Of a stretch of 64,000 bases of DNA, positions 1 to 9,497 are shown in pieces; within the stretch, counting starts at the first letter, position 1, and every line of letters begins with the position of its first letter. The translations under genes and the position numbers were made by a program. Source of the DNA: Lacinutrix himadriensis (GTDB taxonomy: Bacteria > Bacteroidota > Bacteroidia > Flavobacteriales > Flavobacteriaceae); NCBI RefSeq assembly GCF_001418105.1, contig NZ_LIQI01000022.1, forward strand, positions 496,001 through 560,000. The letters run 5' to 3'. A model generated the notes under the pieces. That model had not been told where the DNA came from, did not search any database, and saw only the letters and a list, made by a program, of their open reading frames with translations.

Positions 1-2
1 TG

Positions 3-1199
3 CATGTTTCTGTTATTAAATTAATGACAGAACTTATAAATAGAGACATTACTCCTTTAATTTACGAACATGGAGGTGTTGGTGCTAGTGGAGATTTAGT
101 ACAACTTGCACATTTAGCATTAGTTTTAATTGGTGAAGGTGAAGTGTTTTATAAAGGCGAAAGATTAGCGACTAAAGACGTTTTTGAAAAAGAGAATTTA
201 ACGCCTATTTCTGTAGAGCTTCGTGAAGGTTTAGCACTAATGAATGGTACTTCGGTAATGACCGGAATTGGTATTGTAAACACCATGTACACCAGACGTT
301 TATTAAACTGGATGATTTCTTGTTCTGCTGCAATTAATGAAATTGTTGAAGCGTATGATGATCATTTATCGGAAGAATTAAACAATTCAAAAAAACATAA
401 AGGACAACAAAATATTGCTAAAAGCATGCGTGAGCATTTAGCAGATAGTAAACTTACTAGAAAAAGAGAACACCATTTATACGAGGCAAACAATGATGAT
501 GTTTCTGTTTTTCAAGATAAAGTACAAGAATATTATTCGTTACGTTGTGTACCGCAAATTTTAGGTCCTGTACTAGATACTTTAAGTAGCGTAGAAAATA
601 TTTTAATAGAAGAAGTGAACTCTGCAAATGACAATCCTATTGTAAATGTAGAAAAACAACACGTATATCACGGAGGAAACTTTCATGGTGATTATGTGTC
701 TCTAGAAATGGACAAGCTTAAAATAGTAGTTACTAAAATGAGTATGCTTGCAGAAAGACAACTTAACTACTTATTAAATCCTAGCTTAAATAATATACTT
801 CCAGCATTTGTAAATCTTGGGAAATTAGGATTGAATTTTGGTATGCAAGGTGTGCAATTTACTGCTACTTCTACAACTGCCGAAAATCAAACATTGTCTA
901 ACCCAATGTATGTGCACTCTATTCCTAACAACAACGACAATCAAGATATTGTAAGTATGGGAACAAACGCTGCTTTAATAACTAAAAAAGTTATTGAAAA
1001 TGCATTTGAGGTGATGGCTATCGAATTAATTACAGTAGTGCAAGCTATAGAATATTTAAAAGCACAAGATAAAGTCTCATCAAAAACTAAAAAAATGTAT
1101 GAGGAGATACGAGAAATAGTTCCAGCATTTAAAGATGACGTTATTATGTATCCTTATGTGAATCTTGTAAAAGATTACATCATTAACAATGAAGCATAA
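3..1199 (+). CDS. Aromatic amino acid ammonia-lyase (HAL/TAL family), 5' partial
   Basis: Deaminates histidine, tyrosine or phenylalanine; in flexirubin clusters the family makes the 4-coumarate-type aryl starter. The reading frame is open to the window edge, so the N-terminus (about 100 residues of a usual ~500) is missing. The Ala-Ser-Gly triad that forms the MIO cofactor lies in GGVGASGDLVQLAH at about 75-110, followed by the family motifs NGTSVMTG and SANDNPIV. The residue that separates tyrosine from histidine lyases lies upstream of the window, so substrate is inferred from the pigment cluster context only. It is followed within 13 bases by a WG-repeat gene. Confidence 0.9.
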   Translation, partial: HVSVIKLMTELINRDITPLIYEHGGVGASGDLVQLAHLALVLIGEGEVFYKGERLATKDVFEKENLTPISVELREGLALMNGTSVMTGIGIVNTMYTRRLLNWMISCSAAINEIVEAYDDHLSEELNNSKKHKGQQNIAKSMREHLADSKLTRKREHHLYEANNDDVSVFQDKVQEYYSLRCVPQILGPVLDTLSSVENILIEEVNSANDNPIVNVEKQHVYHGGNFHGDYVSLEMDKLKIVVTKMSMLAERQLNYLLNPSLNNILPAFVNLGKLGLNFGMQGVQFTATSTTAENQTLSNPMYVHSIPNNNDNQDIVSMGTNAALITKKVIENAFEVMAIELITVVQAIEYLKAQDKVSSKTKKMYEEIREIVPAFKDDVIMYPYVNLVKDYIINNEA

Positions 1200-1212
1200 A
1201 ACGGTTTCTTCT

Positions 1213-2352
1213 ATGAAAACAAGATTCCTTTTACTTGCATTCCTTTTAGTAGGTATTTCCATAAATGCACAAGAGCTCGCTTTAGCAAAACTGGACAGTA
1301 AATTTGGTTATATCTCAAGAACTGGGGATTGGCATATTCAACCACAGTTTAAAGTTGCAAAAAACTTTTCTGATGATATGGCTGCAGCCATGAATGACAA
1401 AGGAAAATGGGGATATATAAATCGTCAAGGGGAATGGGCTATTCCTCCTAAATTTAAAAAAGCTAAATATTTCGATTCTGGAATTGCTGTCGTTTTAGAT
1501 GGAAGAAAATGGATTTACATCAACAAAAAGGGAGAACAAATTCTTAATAATGTAGACACCGATCACATGTTTGACTTTTCTGAAGGATTTGCTCAAATAA
1601 AAAAAAGAGGAAAAATTGGTTTTATAAATACTACCGGAAAAGTAATTGTAGAACCTAAGTTTGAAGTAGCTGATGATTTTTTTAATGGCTATTCTAAAAT
1701 AATTTATAAAGATGATTTTGGTGTAATTGACACCACTGGAGCGTATTTATTAAAACCGGAATACACTTTTGTTCCAAAATTTATATACGATAAAAACAGA
1801 ATTGGTGTTAAAAAGAAAGGTTCTCCTGGAGTAATTATTGATGGAGAATTTCACCCTATTGCCGATGCTAACAGAATTTGGGAATTCCCAAAAAATAGTA
1901 ATCTTACTCCTGTTTATAAAGATTGGAGAATAGGTTTTGTAGACCATAAAGGTAACTGGGTTATTGAACCTGAATTTAAAGCTGCTAAAGCATTCTCTAA
2001 CAACTTAGCTCCCGTTTACAATGGCAAAAGATGGGGGTTTATTAACACTACTGGAGACATCGTTATACCTTGTACTTTTGATGAAGCCGAAACCTTTAGC
2101 GAAGATGGTTTTGCTCTTATTTTCTTAAAAGGAAGATGGGGTTTTATAAATACAGAAGGTAAAGTTGTTGTGGAACCTAAATACGATATCTTATTAGAAC
2201 AAGGTTTTGGTTTTATAAAATTTAAAAACCTTAACAAAGGATTTAACAATGGTTTAGCTAGAGTAAAATATAAAAAAAAATGGGGATTTGTGAACGCCAA
2301 AGGGGAACTATTAAATAATACTTGGTTTAAAAACCTGGAATTATTCCATTAA
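1213..2352 (+). CDS. WG-repeat protein, exported (copy 1)
   Basis: A protein of 379 residues with an N-terminal signal peptide (MKTRFLLLAFLLVGISINAQ) followed by about eight WG (KWG) repeats of roughly 45 residues, with cores such as KWGYINRQGEW and RWGFINTTGD. WG repeats are thought to fold as beta-propeller-like units, and no enzymatic residues are visible. An earlier in-frame ATG at 1189 overlaps the lyase gene, but the start at 1213 gives a proper signal peptide and is preferred. The next gene is a close paralogue. Its role in pigment formation is unknown; an envelope location is inferred. Confidence 0.85.
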   Translation: MKTRFLLLAFLLVGISINAQELALAKLDSKFGYISRTGDWHIQPQFKVAKNFSDDMAAAMNDKGKWGYINRQGEWAIPPKFKKAKYFDSGIAVVLDGRKWIYINKKGEQILNNVDTDHMFDFSEGFAQIKKRGKIGFINTTGKVIVEPKFEVADDFFNGYSKIIYKDDFGVIDTTGAYLLKPEYTFVPKFIYDKNRIGVKKKGSPGVIIDGEFHPIADANRIWEFPKNSNLTPVYKDWRIGFVDHKGNWVIEPEFKAAKAFSNNLAPVYNGKRWGFINTTGDIVIPCTFDEAETFSEDGFALIFLKGRWGFINTEGKVVVEPKYDILLEQGFGFIKFKNLNKGFNNGLARVKYKKKWGFVNAKGELLNNTWFKNLELFH

Positions 2353-2564
2353 AAATTCTAAAATACTATTAAGAAAAAAGATAATTAGTTCCTATATTTA
2401 CAAAAGACCTTATTAAGCTACTTAATGTTAACCTTTCTAAAGACTATACTATTAATAGCAAAGCATAACGTATGCATCACTAATTATGAAGCATTTATAA
2501 ACAAACATTTCCTTAACCAAGAAATGAATAAATGTCTAAAACAATAGATTAAAGAAACAAACAC

Positions 2565-3692
2565 ATGAAAACAAAATCGCTATTAATCGTATTATTATTT
2601 TTAAGCACCATAGTTGGAGCTCAAGAACTTGCTCTTGCAAATGATGATGGAAAATTCGGCTATATAAACAAAGCTGGAGAATGGGTAATTGAACCAGAAT
2701 TTAAAGTTGCTAAAAACTTTTCTGAAGATTTAGCCGAAGCTATGAATAGCAACAAAAAATGGGGATTTATTAATAGAAAAGGAGAATGGGTGATACAGCC
2801 TACTTTTGATAAAACTAAAGCATTCAACTCTGGAATAGCTGTTGTTCTAAGTAAAAAAGAATGGTTTTATATAAATACTAAAGGTGAAAAAACACTAACA
2901 GATGTTGCTACCGATAAAATTTATGATTTCACAGAAGGTCTTGCTCAAATAAGACAAGGAGATAATGTAGGTTTTATAAACACTTCTGGAACTGTAGTAA
3001 TCGAACCAAAATTTAACAAAGCTTTCGATTTTGAAAATGGATATGCAAAAGTTAGAGAAGGTGAAAAATGGGGATTAGTAGACAAAACTGGAAACTATTT
3101 TGTAGAAACCAAATATGATGGTGTTAGTAATGTGTACAATGGCAATGTTGTAGCAACGCTTGGCGAAAGTCACGGATTAATCATTAATGGGGAATTTAAA
3201 AAAGTAGATGGTGCTCAAAAAATCTGGGACTTCTCAGTTAATGGAGACATTACTTACGCTAAGAAAAACGATAAAATTGGCTACATTAATAAAAAAGGAG
3301 ATTGGATTATAGAGCCAAGCTTTGATAAAGTTAGAGCCTTTGTTAATGGTCTTGCTCCAGTTTCTAGAGATAAACAATGGGGGTATATTGACACTACAGG
3401 AAAAGTAGTTATATCCTTACAATACAGAGATGCCGAAATTTTTAGTAAAGACGGCTTAGCTCCTATTAAAATAGACAAACTTTGGGGATTCATAAACACT
3501 TCAGGAGAACAAGTAATAGACGACAAATACAATATTACAGCTGGAGGTTTTTCTATCTTTAAAAAGAACAACGAAAAAGGTTTTATTAATGGTATAGCTA
3601 GAGTAAAAGAAGAAAAAGTTTGGGGTTATATAAATACTAAAGGGGAAGTACTAAAAAACAAATGGTACAAACAATTAGAATTATTTAAATAA
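2565..3692 (+). CDS. WG-repeat protein, exported (copy 2)
   Basis: A protein of 375 residues with a signal peptide ending near IVGAQE and the same series of WG repeats as the gene before it. Both proteins end in nearly the same way (NxWxKxLELF), and repeats match in order, which points to a tandem gene duplication. A 212-base spacer separates them; it contains TATATTTA at 2394-2401, a possible but weak promoter element. No catalytic motif is seen. The cell role is unknown, probably envelope-associated because of the signal peptide. Confidence 0.85.
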   Translation: MKTKSLLIVLLFLSTIVGAQELALANDDGKFGYINKAGEWVIEPEFKVAKNFSEDLAEAMNSNKKWGFINRKGEWVIQPTFDKTKAFNSGIAVVLSKKEWFYINTKGEKTLTDVATDKIYDFTEGLAQIRQGDNVGFINTSGTVVIEPKFNKAFDFENGYAKVREGEKWGLVDKTGNYFVETKYDGVSNVYNGNVVATLGESHGLIINGEFKKVDGAQKIWDFSVNGDITYAKKNDKIGYINKKGDWIIEPSFDKVRAFVNGLAPVSRDKQWGYIDTTGKVVISLQYRDAEIFSKDGLAPIKIDKLWGFINTSGEQVIDDKYNITAGGFSIFKKNNEKGFINGIARVKEEKVWGYINTKGEVLKNKWYKQLELFK

Positions 3693-3766
3693 TCTTAAAT
3701 ATCTAGATAACATATCTATTAAAATTTCCAAATCTAATTACACTTACAAAAAACAAACACTAACAC

Positions 3767-4498
3767 ATGAAATGTGCCCTAATAACTGGTGGTTCCAGAG
3801 GAATTGGTAAAGCCATTTGCTCACAACTTGCAATAGATACAGATTATCACATATTAATAAACTATAACAGTAATGAAGCAGCTGCAAAAGAGACTTTAAA
3901 AGCAGTACAGGCAGCAGGAAATACTGGAGAAATTATTGGTTTTAATGTAACGGATGCTGAAGAAGTAACATCAAAATTAGATGCTTGGCAAGAAGCAAAT
4001 CCAGATGCACTAATAGAAGTAATAGTTAATAATGCCGGAATTACAAAAGATGGTCTATTTATGTGGATGCCTAAAGAAGATTGGCAAAGCGTTATCAACA
4101 CCTCTTTAAACGGTTTCTTTAATGTTACCAATTATGGTATTCAAAAAATGCTACGTAATCGCTACGGTCGCATTGTAAACATCGCTTCCGTTTCTGGTGT
4201 AAAAGGAACTCCTGGACAAACCAATTATTCGGCTGCAAAAGGCGCAATTATAGCTGCTACCAAAGCACTAGCTCAAGAAGTTGCTAAACGTAAAATAACG
4301 GTAAATGCTGTTGCTCCTGGGTTTATAAATTCAGATATGACTGCAGAGTTGGATGAAAAAGAACTCAAAAAAATGATTCCCGCTAATCGTTTTGGTGAAG
4401 CACAAGAAGTAGCAGATTTAGTTTCCTTTTTAGTTTCCAAAAAGTCTTCTTATATTACTGGCGAAGTAATAAATATTAATGGAGGAATTTACTCTTAA
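3767..4498 (+). CDS. fabG: 3-oxoacyl-ACP reductase (FabG-like SDR)
   Basis: Reduces the beta-keto group on an ACP-bound chain with NADPH during polyene extension. The 243-residue protein has the classical short-chain dehydrogenase layout: nucleotide-binding TGGSRGIG at residues 7-14, NNAG at 88-91, Ser near 141-143 and the catalytic YSAAK with Tyr154 and Lys158, and PGFINSDM after it. Length is normal for FabG. It lies 18 bases before a ketosynthase gene and an ACP gene, so it is taken as the ketoreductase of the aryl polyene part rather than the housekeeping copy. Confidence 0.92.
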   Translation: MKCALITGGSRGIGKAICSQLAIDTDYHILINYNSNEAAAKETLKAVQAAGNTGEIIGFNVTDAEEVTSKLDAWQEANPDALIEVIVNNAGITKDGLFMWMPKEDWQSVINTSLNGFFNVTNYGIQKMLRNRYGRIVNIASVSGVKGTPGQTNYSAAKGAIIAATKALAQEVAKRKITVNAVAPGFINSDMTAELDEKELKKMIPANRFGEAQEVADLVSFLVSKKSSYITGEVININGGIYS

Positions 4499-4516
4499 AA
4501 TAATTTTGTTGTAAAT

Positions 4517-5734
4517 ATGAAGCGTGTTGTTATAACAGGAATGGGAATTTATTCCTGCATAGGAAAAAATCTAGAAGAAGTAAAGGATTCATTATATAAT
4601 GGGAAGTCTGGAATCATCTACGATCAAGAAAGAAAAGATTTTGGGTATCGCTCTCCGTTAACCGGAATGGTAGAAAAACCAAATCTAAAAAAACAACTTA
4701 CAAGAAGAGAACGCATTAGTCTAGGCGATGAAGGTGCTTATGCATACGTTGCAACTACCGAAGCTTTAGAGAACGCCAAAATAGATATCGATTTTTTAAA
4801 GAAAAACGAAGTAGGTATTCTTTACGGAAACGATAGTACAGCAAAGGCTATTGTAGATTCCGTAGATAAAATTAGAGAAAAAAAAGACACAACACTTGTT
4901 GGTTCTGGCGCTATTTTTCAAGCTATGAATTCTACAGTAACCATGAATCTTTCTACACTTTTTAATCTTACTGGAGTAAATTTCACAATAAGTGCCGCTT
5001 GTGCTAGTGGATCTCACGCTATTGGCATGGCGTTTCAACTTATAAGAAGCGGATTACAAGACTGTATTATTTGTGGTGGAGCACAAGAAATAAATAAATA
5101 TGCCATGGGAAGTTTTGATGGTCTTGGTGTTTTTGCCATGAACTTAGAAAACCCAGAAAAAGCATCTAGACCTTTCGATAAAAACAGAGATGGTTTAGTG
5201 CCAAGTGGTGGCGCAGCAACACTAGTTGTTGAAAGCTATGAATCTGCTATAAAACGTGGAGCACCAATTTTAGCCGAAATTATTGGTTATGGATTCTCTT
5301 CCAATGGCGAACACATTTCTACACCAAACGTAGATGGCCCATCTAGAGCAATGGCTAAAGCAATTGAACAATCTAATTTAAAACCATCCGAAATAGAGTA
5401 CGTTAATGCCCACGCTACCTCAACTCCTGTAGGAGACACCAATGAAGCAAAAGCTATAGTTAAAGTTTTTGGAGAAAATGGCCCTTATGTAAGTTCTACA
5501 AAATCGATGACTGGACATGAGTGCTGGATGGCTGGAGCTAGTGAAGTAGTATATTCTATGCTAATGATGCAAAATAATTTTATTGCCCCTAACATTAATT
5601 TGGAAGAGCCAGATGAAGACGCAAAAAAATTAAATCTAGTAAGTAAAACGCTAGATAAAAAATTTGATGTATTTTTGTCGAATTCCTTTGGATTTGGTGG
5701 AACAAATTCAGCATTAATAATAAAAAAATTATAA
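4517..5734 (+). CDS. Beta-ketoacyl-ACP synthase (FabF/KAS II type)
   Basis: Condensing enzyme of 405 residues. The catalytic triad is complete: Cys162 in SAACASGSHA, His299 in NAHATSTPVGDT and His334 in KSMTGHECWMAG, with the C-terminal SNSFGFGGTNSALI loop. It lies between the ketoreductase and an ACP gene that starts 6 bases after its stop, which suggests the three act as an extension module. The unusual HEC in place of the common HTL/HSL after the second His is a small departure from the family. Confidence 0.92.
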   Translation: MKRVVITGMGIYSCIGKNLEEVKDSLYNGKSGIIYDQERKDFGYRSPLTGMVEKPNLKKQLTRRERISLGDEGAYAYVATTEALENAKIDIDFLKKNEVGILYGNDSTAKAIVDSVDKIREKKDTTLVGSGAIFQAMNSTVTMNLSTLFNLTGVNFTISAACASGSHAIGMAFQLIRSGLQDCIICGGAQEINKYAMGSFDGLGVFAMNLENPEKASRPFDKNRDGLVPSGGAATLVVESYESAIKRGAPILAEIIGYGFSSNGEHISTPNVDGPSRAMAKAIEQSNLKPSEIEYVNAHATSTPVGDTNEAKAIVKVFGENGPYVSSTKSMTGHECWMAGASEVVYSMLMMQNNFIAPNINLEEPDEDAKKLNLVSKTLDKKFDVFLSNSFGFGGTNSALIIKKL

Positions 5735-5740
5735 TACAAT

Positions 5741-5983
5741 ATGACTAAAGAGGTTATTATTGAAAAGATAAACGATTTTCTTATAGACGAGTTTGAAGTA
5801 GAATCAGATGACATCGCTCCTGAAGCAAACTTAAAAGACACTCTAGAATTAGATAGTTTAGACTTTGTCGACCTTGTGGTTGCAGTAGAGTCTAACTTCA
5901 GCGTAAAATTAGTTGGAGAAGATTTTGTGAATGTAGAATCCCTTCAAGATTTCTATAATTTAATAGAAAAAAAATTAAGCTAA
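5741..5983 (+). CDS. Acyl carrier protein 1
   Basis: An 80-residue acidic protein with the phosphopantetheine attachment site at Ser39 in LELDSLDFVDLV. Length and helix pattern match single-domain ACPs. It follows the ketosynthase by 6 bases and precedes an acyltransferase, and is one of two ACPs in the cluster. It probably carries the growing polyene or the alkyl precursor; the sequence does not say which. Confidence 0.93.
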   Translation: MTKEVIIEKINDFLIDEFEVESDDIAPEANLKDTLELDSLDFVDLVVAVESNFSVKLVGEDFVNVESLQDFYNLIEKKLS

Positions 5984-6003
5984 ACACTTTACTTTAAATA
6001 TTT

Positions 6004-6894
6004 ATGGCTGCTGAATGGCAAGGAAAGTCCAGAGGAACTGTTTTTGGATACAAGATTTTTGTGTTTTGTATGAAGACTTTCGGAATTGGTTCTGCATACT
6101 TCATTCTGCATTTTGTTGCGCTATACTTTTGCTTTTTTGCAGGAGATAGCACTAAAGCCAGTTACTATTATTTCCATAAAAGACGTAAAAACTCTAAACT
6201 TAGAAGCTTTATAAACATTTATAAAAGCTACTATGTTTTTGGTCAAACCATCATCGACAAAATTGCAATATCTTCTGGATTACGTGACAAATTCACCTAT
6301 CATTTTGATGGCTTCGAACTTATTGACAAAGCCTTAAAACAAAAAAAAGGAGGTATTTTAATAAGTGCACATGTTGGTAATTTTGAAATTGCTGAACACT
6401 TTTTTGGTGAACTAGAAGAAAATACTTCCATTAGTATTTTAACTACCGACGCCGAACATTCTAATATTAAAGAATATTTAGAAAGCGTTACAGATAAACC
6501 GAAAGTAAAGATTATTCTAATTCAAGAAGACTTAGGCCATATTTTCGAAATTAACGCAGCGCTTACAAGAAATGAACTTGTTGTAATTACTGGTGACAGA
6601 TACATCACTGGTTCCAAATACTTAACTCAAGATCTATTAGACCAAGTTGCAAAATTTCCTGCTGGTCCCTTTATGCTAGCATCTCGTTTAAAAGTCCCTG
6701 TGCTTTTTGTGTATGTAATGAAAGAAACCAACAAACATTACCATCTTTTTACAAGAAAAGCAGAAGCGAAACATAGAGATGCACAAGCACTTTTAAAAGA
6801 ATATACAGAAAGTGTATCTTGGATGTTGAACAAATATCCTTTACAATGGTTTAACTATTTTGATTTTTGGGGAACTTTCGATAAAAAAAACTAA
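6004..6894 (+). CDS. Lysophospholipid acyltransferase family protein (LpxL/HtrB-like)
   Basis: A 296-residue protein of the lipid A late acyltransferase fold. Hydrophobic stretches lie near residues 17-46. The HX4E catalytic motif is His123 to Glu128 in SAHVGNFE. A conserved late motif LNKYPLQWFNYFDFW closes the protein. Equivalent genes in flexirubin and aryl polyene clusters are thought to move acyl groups to the final lipid-like pigment; the exact acceptor is not known. It follows ACP 1 by 20 bases. Confidence 0.85.
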   Translation: MAAEWQGKSRGTVFGYKIFVFCMKTFGIGSAYFILHFVALYFCFFAGDSTKASYYYFHKRRKNSKLRSFINIYKSYYVFGQTIIDKIAISSGLRDKFTYHFDGFELIDKALKQKKGGILISAHVGNFEIAEHFFGELEENTSISILTTDAEHSNIKEYLESVTDKPKVKIILIQEDLGHIFEINAALTRNELVVITGDRYITGSKYLTQDLLDQVAKFPAGPFMLASRLKVPVLFVYVMKETNKHYHLFTRKAEAKHRDAQALLKEYTESVSWMLNKYPLQWFNYFDFWGTFDKKN

Positions 6895-7007
6895 GAACAC
6901 TCCTGTTTTTTTATCGTTTTCGCAAAAGTTAATAAGTTCTACTATTTACAAAGAATGAAACTTCTATATCTAGACTTTTATTCGGAAATTACCAAAAAAT
7001 CTATCTT

Positions 7008-7931
7008 TTGAAAAACGTTTTAGTCATACACTATTCTCAATCTGGACAATTAACAGAAATTGTAAAGAATATAGTTTCTCCTTTAGCCAATGATACTATA
7101 CAAATAGATTATCATGATATAAAAATGGAAACTCCTTTTCCTTTTCCATGGAAAGCAGATGCGTTTTATGGCGCTTTTCCAGAAACCTTTCAACAAGTTC
7201 CAGAAAAAGTAAAACCTGTTTCATCAGAGATTCTTAACAAAAAATACGACCTCGTTATTTTAGGATATCAAGTTTGGTACTTAACACCATCTATTCCTAT
7301 AAATTCATTTTTAAACACACCAGAAGCAAAGCAACTCCTAAAGAATACACCAGTAATTACTGTGATTGGTTGCAGAAATATGTGGATTATGGCGCAAGAA
7401 AAAATGAAGAAAAAACTAAAAGCATTAGAAGCTAATTTAGTTGGTAATATTGCTTTGGTAGACCGACATATAAACCACGTAAGTGTTATCACTATTGCGC
7501 AATGGATGTTCTCTGCAAAAAAAGAACGCTACCTTGGTGTTTTTCCAAAACCCGGAGTGTCGCAAAAGGATATCGATGAAGCGGTAAAGTTTGGTCCAAT
7601 TATATTAAAACATTTAAAAGAAAACAATTTCAACAATTTACAAGACAACCTTTTAAAACAAGGTGCAATCCTAATTAAGCCCTTTTTAGTAGTTACAGAT
7701 AGACGCGCAAACGTTATTTTCTCTAAATGGTCAAAATTAATTCAATCGAAAGGCGACAAAAACAGCCCTAAACGCAGTTTTTGGGTTAAATTTTTTAGTT
7801 ATTACTTATTATTTGCGATTTGGATTCTTGCACCAATTGTTTTTATCTTATTTTTGTTGACTTATGTGTTTTCAATACATAAAATAAAAAAAGACAAATT
7901 ATACTATTCGTCTGTAAATTATATAGAGTAA
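7008..7931 (+). CDS. darA: Dialkylresorcinol condensing enzyme DarA
   Basis: The protein (307 residues) begins with a flavodoxin-like segment (VLVIHYSQSGQLTEIV, residues 4-19) and matches the DarA family used with DarB to build the dialkylresorcinol half of flexirubin. Two hydrophobic segments near residues 262-292 suggest a membrane anchor at the C-terminus. The start is TTG; an ATG at 6955 is in another frame and stops after 18 codons. A 113-base spacer before it could hold a promoter. The partner gene darB follows 9 bases later. Confidence 0.82.
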   Translation: MKNVLVIHYSQSGQLTEIVKNIVSPLANDTIQIDYHDIKMETPFPFPWKADAFYGAFPETFQQVPEKVKPVSSEILNKKYDLVILGYQVWYLTPSIPINSFLNTPEAKQLLKNTPVITVIGCRNMWIMAQEKMKKKLKALEANLVGNIALVDRHINHVSVITIAQWMFSAKKERYLGVFPKPGVSQKDIDEAVKFGPIILKHLKENNFNNLQDNLLKQGAILIKPFLVVTDRRANVIFSKWSKLIQSKGDKNSPKRSFWVKFFSYYLLFAIWILAPIVFILFLLTYVFSIHKIKKDKLYYSSVNYIE

Positions 7932-7940
7932 GGCATTAAT

Positions 7941-9074
7941 ATGAAGGAAGTTTACATCAACAAAATTTCAAAATTTTTACCAAATCGTCCAATTTCAAAT
8001 GACGAAATGGAAGATAAATTAGGTACCATAAACGGTAAGACTTCAAAAGGAAGACGTATTGTTTTGCGTAACAATCAAATAAAAACTAGATATTATGCTA
8101 TTGATGATAATGGCAATATCACACACAATAATGCACAACTGACAAAAGAAGCAATAGTTGCCTTATGTGATGCAGAATTTAAAGCAGAAGATATTGAACT
8201 GCTTTCTTGTGGTACATCTAGTCCAGATCAAATTTTACCATCACACGCAGCAATGGTTCATGGTTTTCTAAAAAACGGAAACCTAGAGATCAATTCGCCT
8301 TCTGGCGCATGTGTTTCAGGGATGAATGCCCTTAAATATGGCTACATGTCTGTGAAATCTGGTGAAACTAAAAATGCGGTTTGCACAGGATCGGAACGTA
8401 CATCTTCTTGGATGATGTCGGATACTTTTGAAGAAGAAGTAAAGCATTTAGAAACATTAGAAGACAACCCAATATTAGCCTTTAATAAAGATTTCTTACG
8501 TTGGATGTTATCCGATGGCGCTGGAGCATTTTTATTAGAAAGTGAACCAAAAGGGGACCATCCTTTAAAAATAGATTGGATGGAAGGCTACTCATACGCT
8601 CATGAAGTTGAAGCGTGTATGTATGCTGGAGGAGATAAATTAGAAGATGGATTTTTAAAACCTTGGAGCGAATATCCTTCAGACCAATGGAGTAAAAAAT
8701 CATTATTTGCTATGAAGCAAGATGTAAAACTCCTAAGTGAAAACATACTAGTAAAAGGTGTGGATAGCCTAAAAATGGCTATTGCAAAACACGACCTAAA
8801 ACCAGAAGATATAGATTATTATTTACCACACGTTTCTTCGTATTACTTTAAAGACAGTTTATATAAAGAAATGGTAGCGCAAGGTGTTGAAATCCCTTGG
8901 GAAAACTGGTTCATGAACCTAAGCAAAGTAGGTAATGTAGGAGCAGGTTCTATCTACATCATGTTAGAAGAATTAGCAAATTCTGGAAAGCTTAAAAAAG
9001 GAGAGAAAATATTACTTTCTGTTCCTGAAAGTGCTCGTTTTGCTTACGCTTATGCACTTTTAACTGTTTGCTAA
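7941..9074 (+). CDS. darB: Dialkylresorcinol synthase subunit DarB (KAS III-like)
   Basis: A 377-residue thiolase-fold condensing enzyme of the KAS III class. The triad is Cys124 in SPSGACVSGMNA, His297 in YYLPHVSSYY and Asn332 in SKVGNVGAGS. In the DAR pathway DarB joins two beta-keto or enone acyl chains to make the cyclohexanedione that DarA aromatises. Its place directly after darA supports this assignment over housekeeping FabH. Its stop codon abuts the next gene. Confidence 0.88.
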   Translation: MKEVYINKISKFLPNRPISNDEMEDKLGTINGKTSKGRRIVLRNNQIKTRYYAIDDNGNITHNNAQLTKEAIVALCDAEFKAEDIELLSCGTSSPDQILPSHAAMVHGFLKNGNLEINSPSGACVSGMNALKYGYMSVKSGETKNAVCTGSERTSSWMMSDTFEEEVKHLETLEDNPILAFNKDFLRWMLSDGAGAFLLESEPKGDHPLKIDWMEGYSYAHEVEACMYAGGDKLEDGFLKPWSEYPSDQWSKKSLFAMKQDVKLLSENILVKGVDSLKMAIAKHDLKPEDIDYYLPHVSSYYFKDSLYKEMVAQGVEIPWENWFMNLSKVGNVGAGSIYIMLEELANSGKLKKGEKILLSVPESARFAYAYALLTVC

Positions 9075-9497
9075 ATGGGTTTACCAATAACAGATATATC
9101 GCATTTAATTCCGCAAAAAACGCCATTTGTAATGGTAGACACTTTGTTGGATTTCACTGCAGATAAAGTTGTGTCTAGTTTCACTATTTTAGATACCAAC
9201 CTTTTTGTAAAAGATAATTACTTTTTAGAATCTGGTCTCATAGAAAACTTAGCACAAACCGTTGCTTTACATACGGGTTATGACTTTTTTTTAAAAGGCG
9301 AACAAGCGCCAACAGGTTATATTGGTTCTATAAAAAAAGTGGAAGTTACTAAGCTTCCAAAGCTTAATGAAACTATTACCACCGAAGCATTGATACTTCA
9401 TGAATTTATGGGAGTAACTATGGTAGAAGTGAAAGCCTTTAATCAAGATAAAGAGGAAATTGCCTTTGCACAAATGAAAACCGTTATTGCTAGCTAA
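9075..9497 (+). CDS. 3-hydroxyacyl-ACP dehydratase-like hot-dog protein A
   Basis: A 140-residue hot-dog fold protein related to FabA/FabZ and the ApeP-type dehydratases. The N-terminal LIPQKTPFVMVDTLL resembles the FabZ lead-in PHRxPFLLVD, and ESGLIENLAQT aligns with the active-site helix. It starts immediately after darB and overlaps the next hot-dog gene by 1 base. Probably dehydrates hydroxyacyl-ACP in polyene extension, perhaps as a heterodimer with the next protein (inference from pairing). Confidence 0.8.
   Translation: MGLPITDISHLIPQKTPFVMVDTLLDFTADKVVSSFTILDTNLFVKDNYFLESGLIENLAQTVALHTGYDFFLKGEQAPTGYIGSIKKVEVTKLPKLNETITTEALILHEFMGVTMVEVKAFNQDKEEIAFAQMKTVIAS

Noticed and set aside
6955-7011. 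An 18-codon frame from ATG 6955 upstream of darA
   Set aside because: It is in another frame, ends at the darA start and has no sign of conservation; the TTG at 7008 gives the expected N-terminus.
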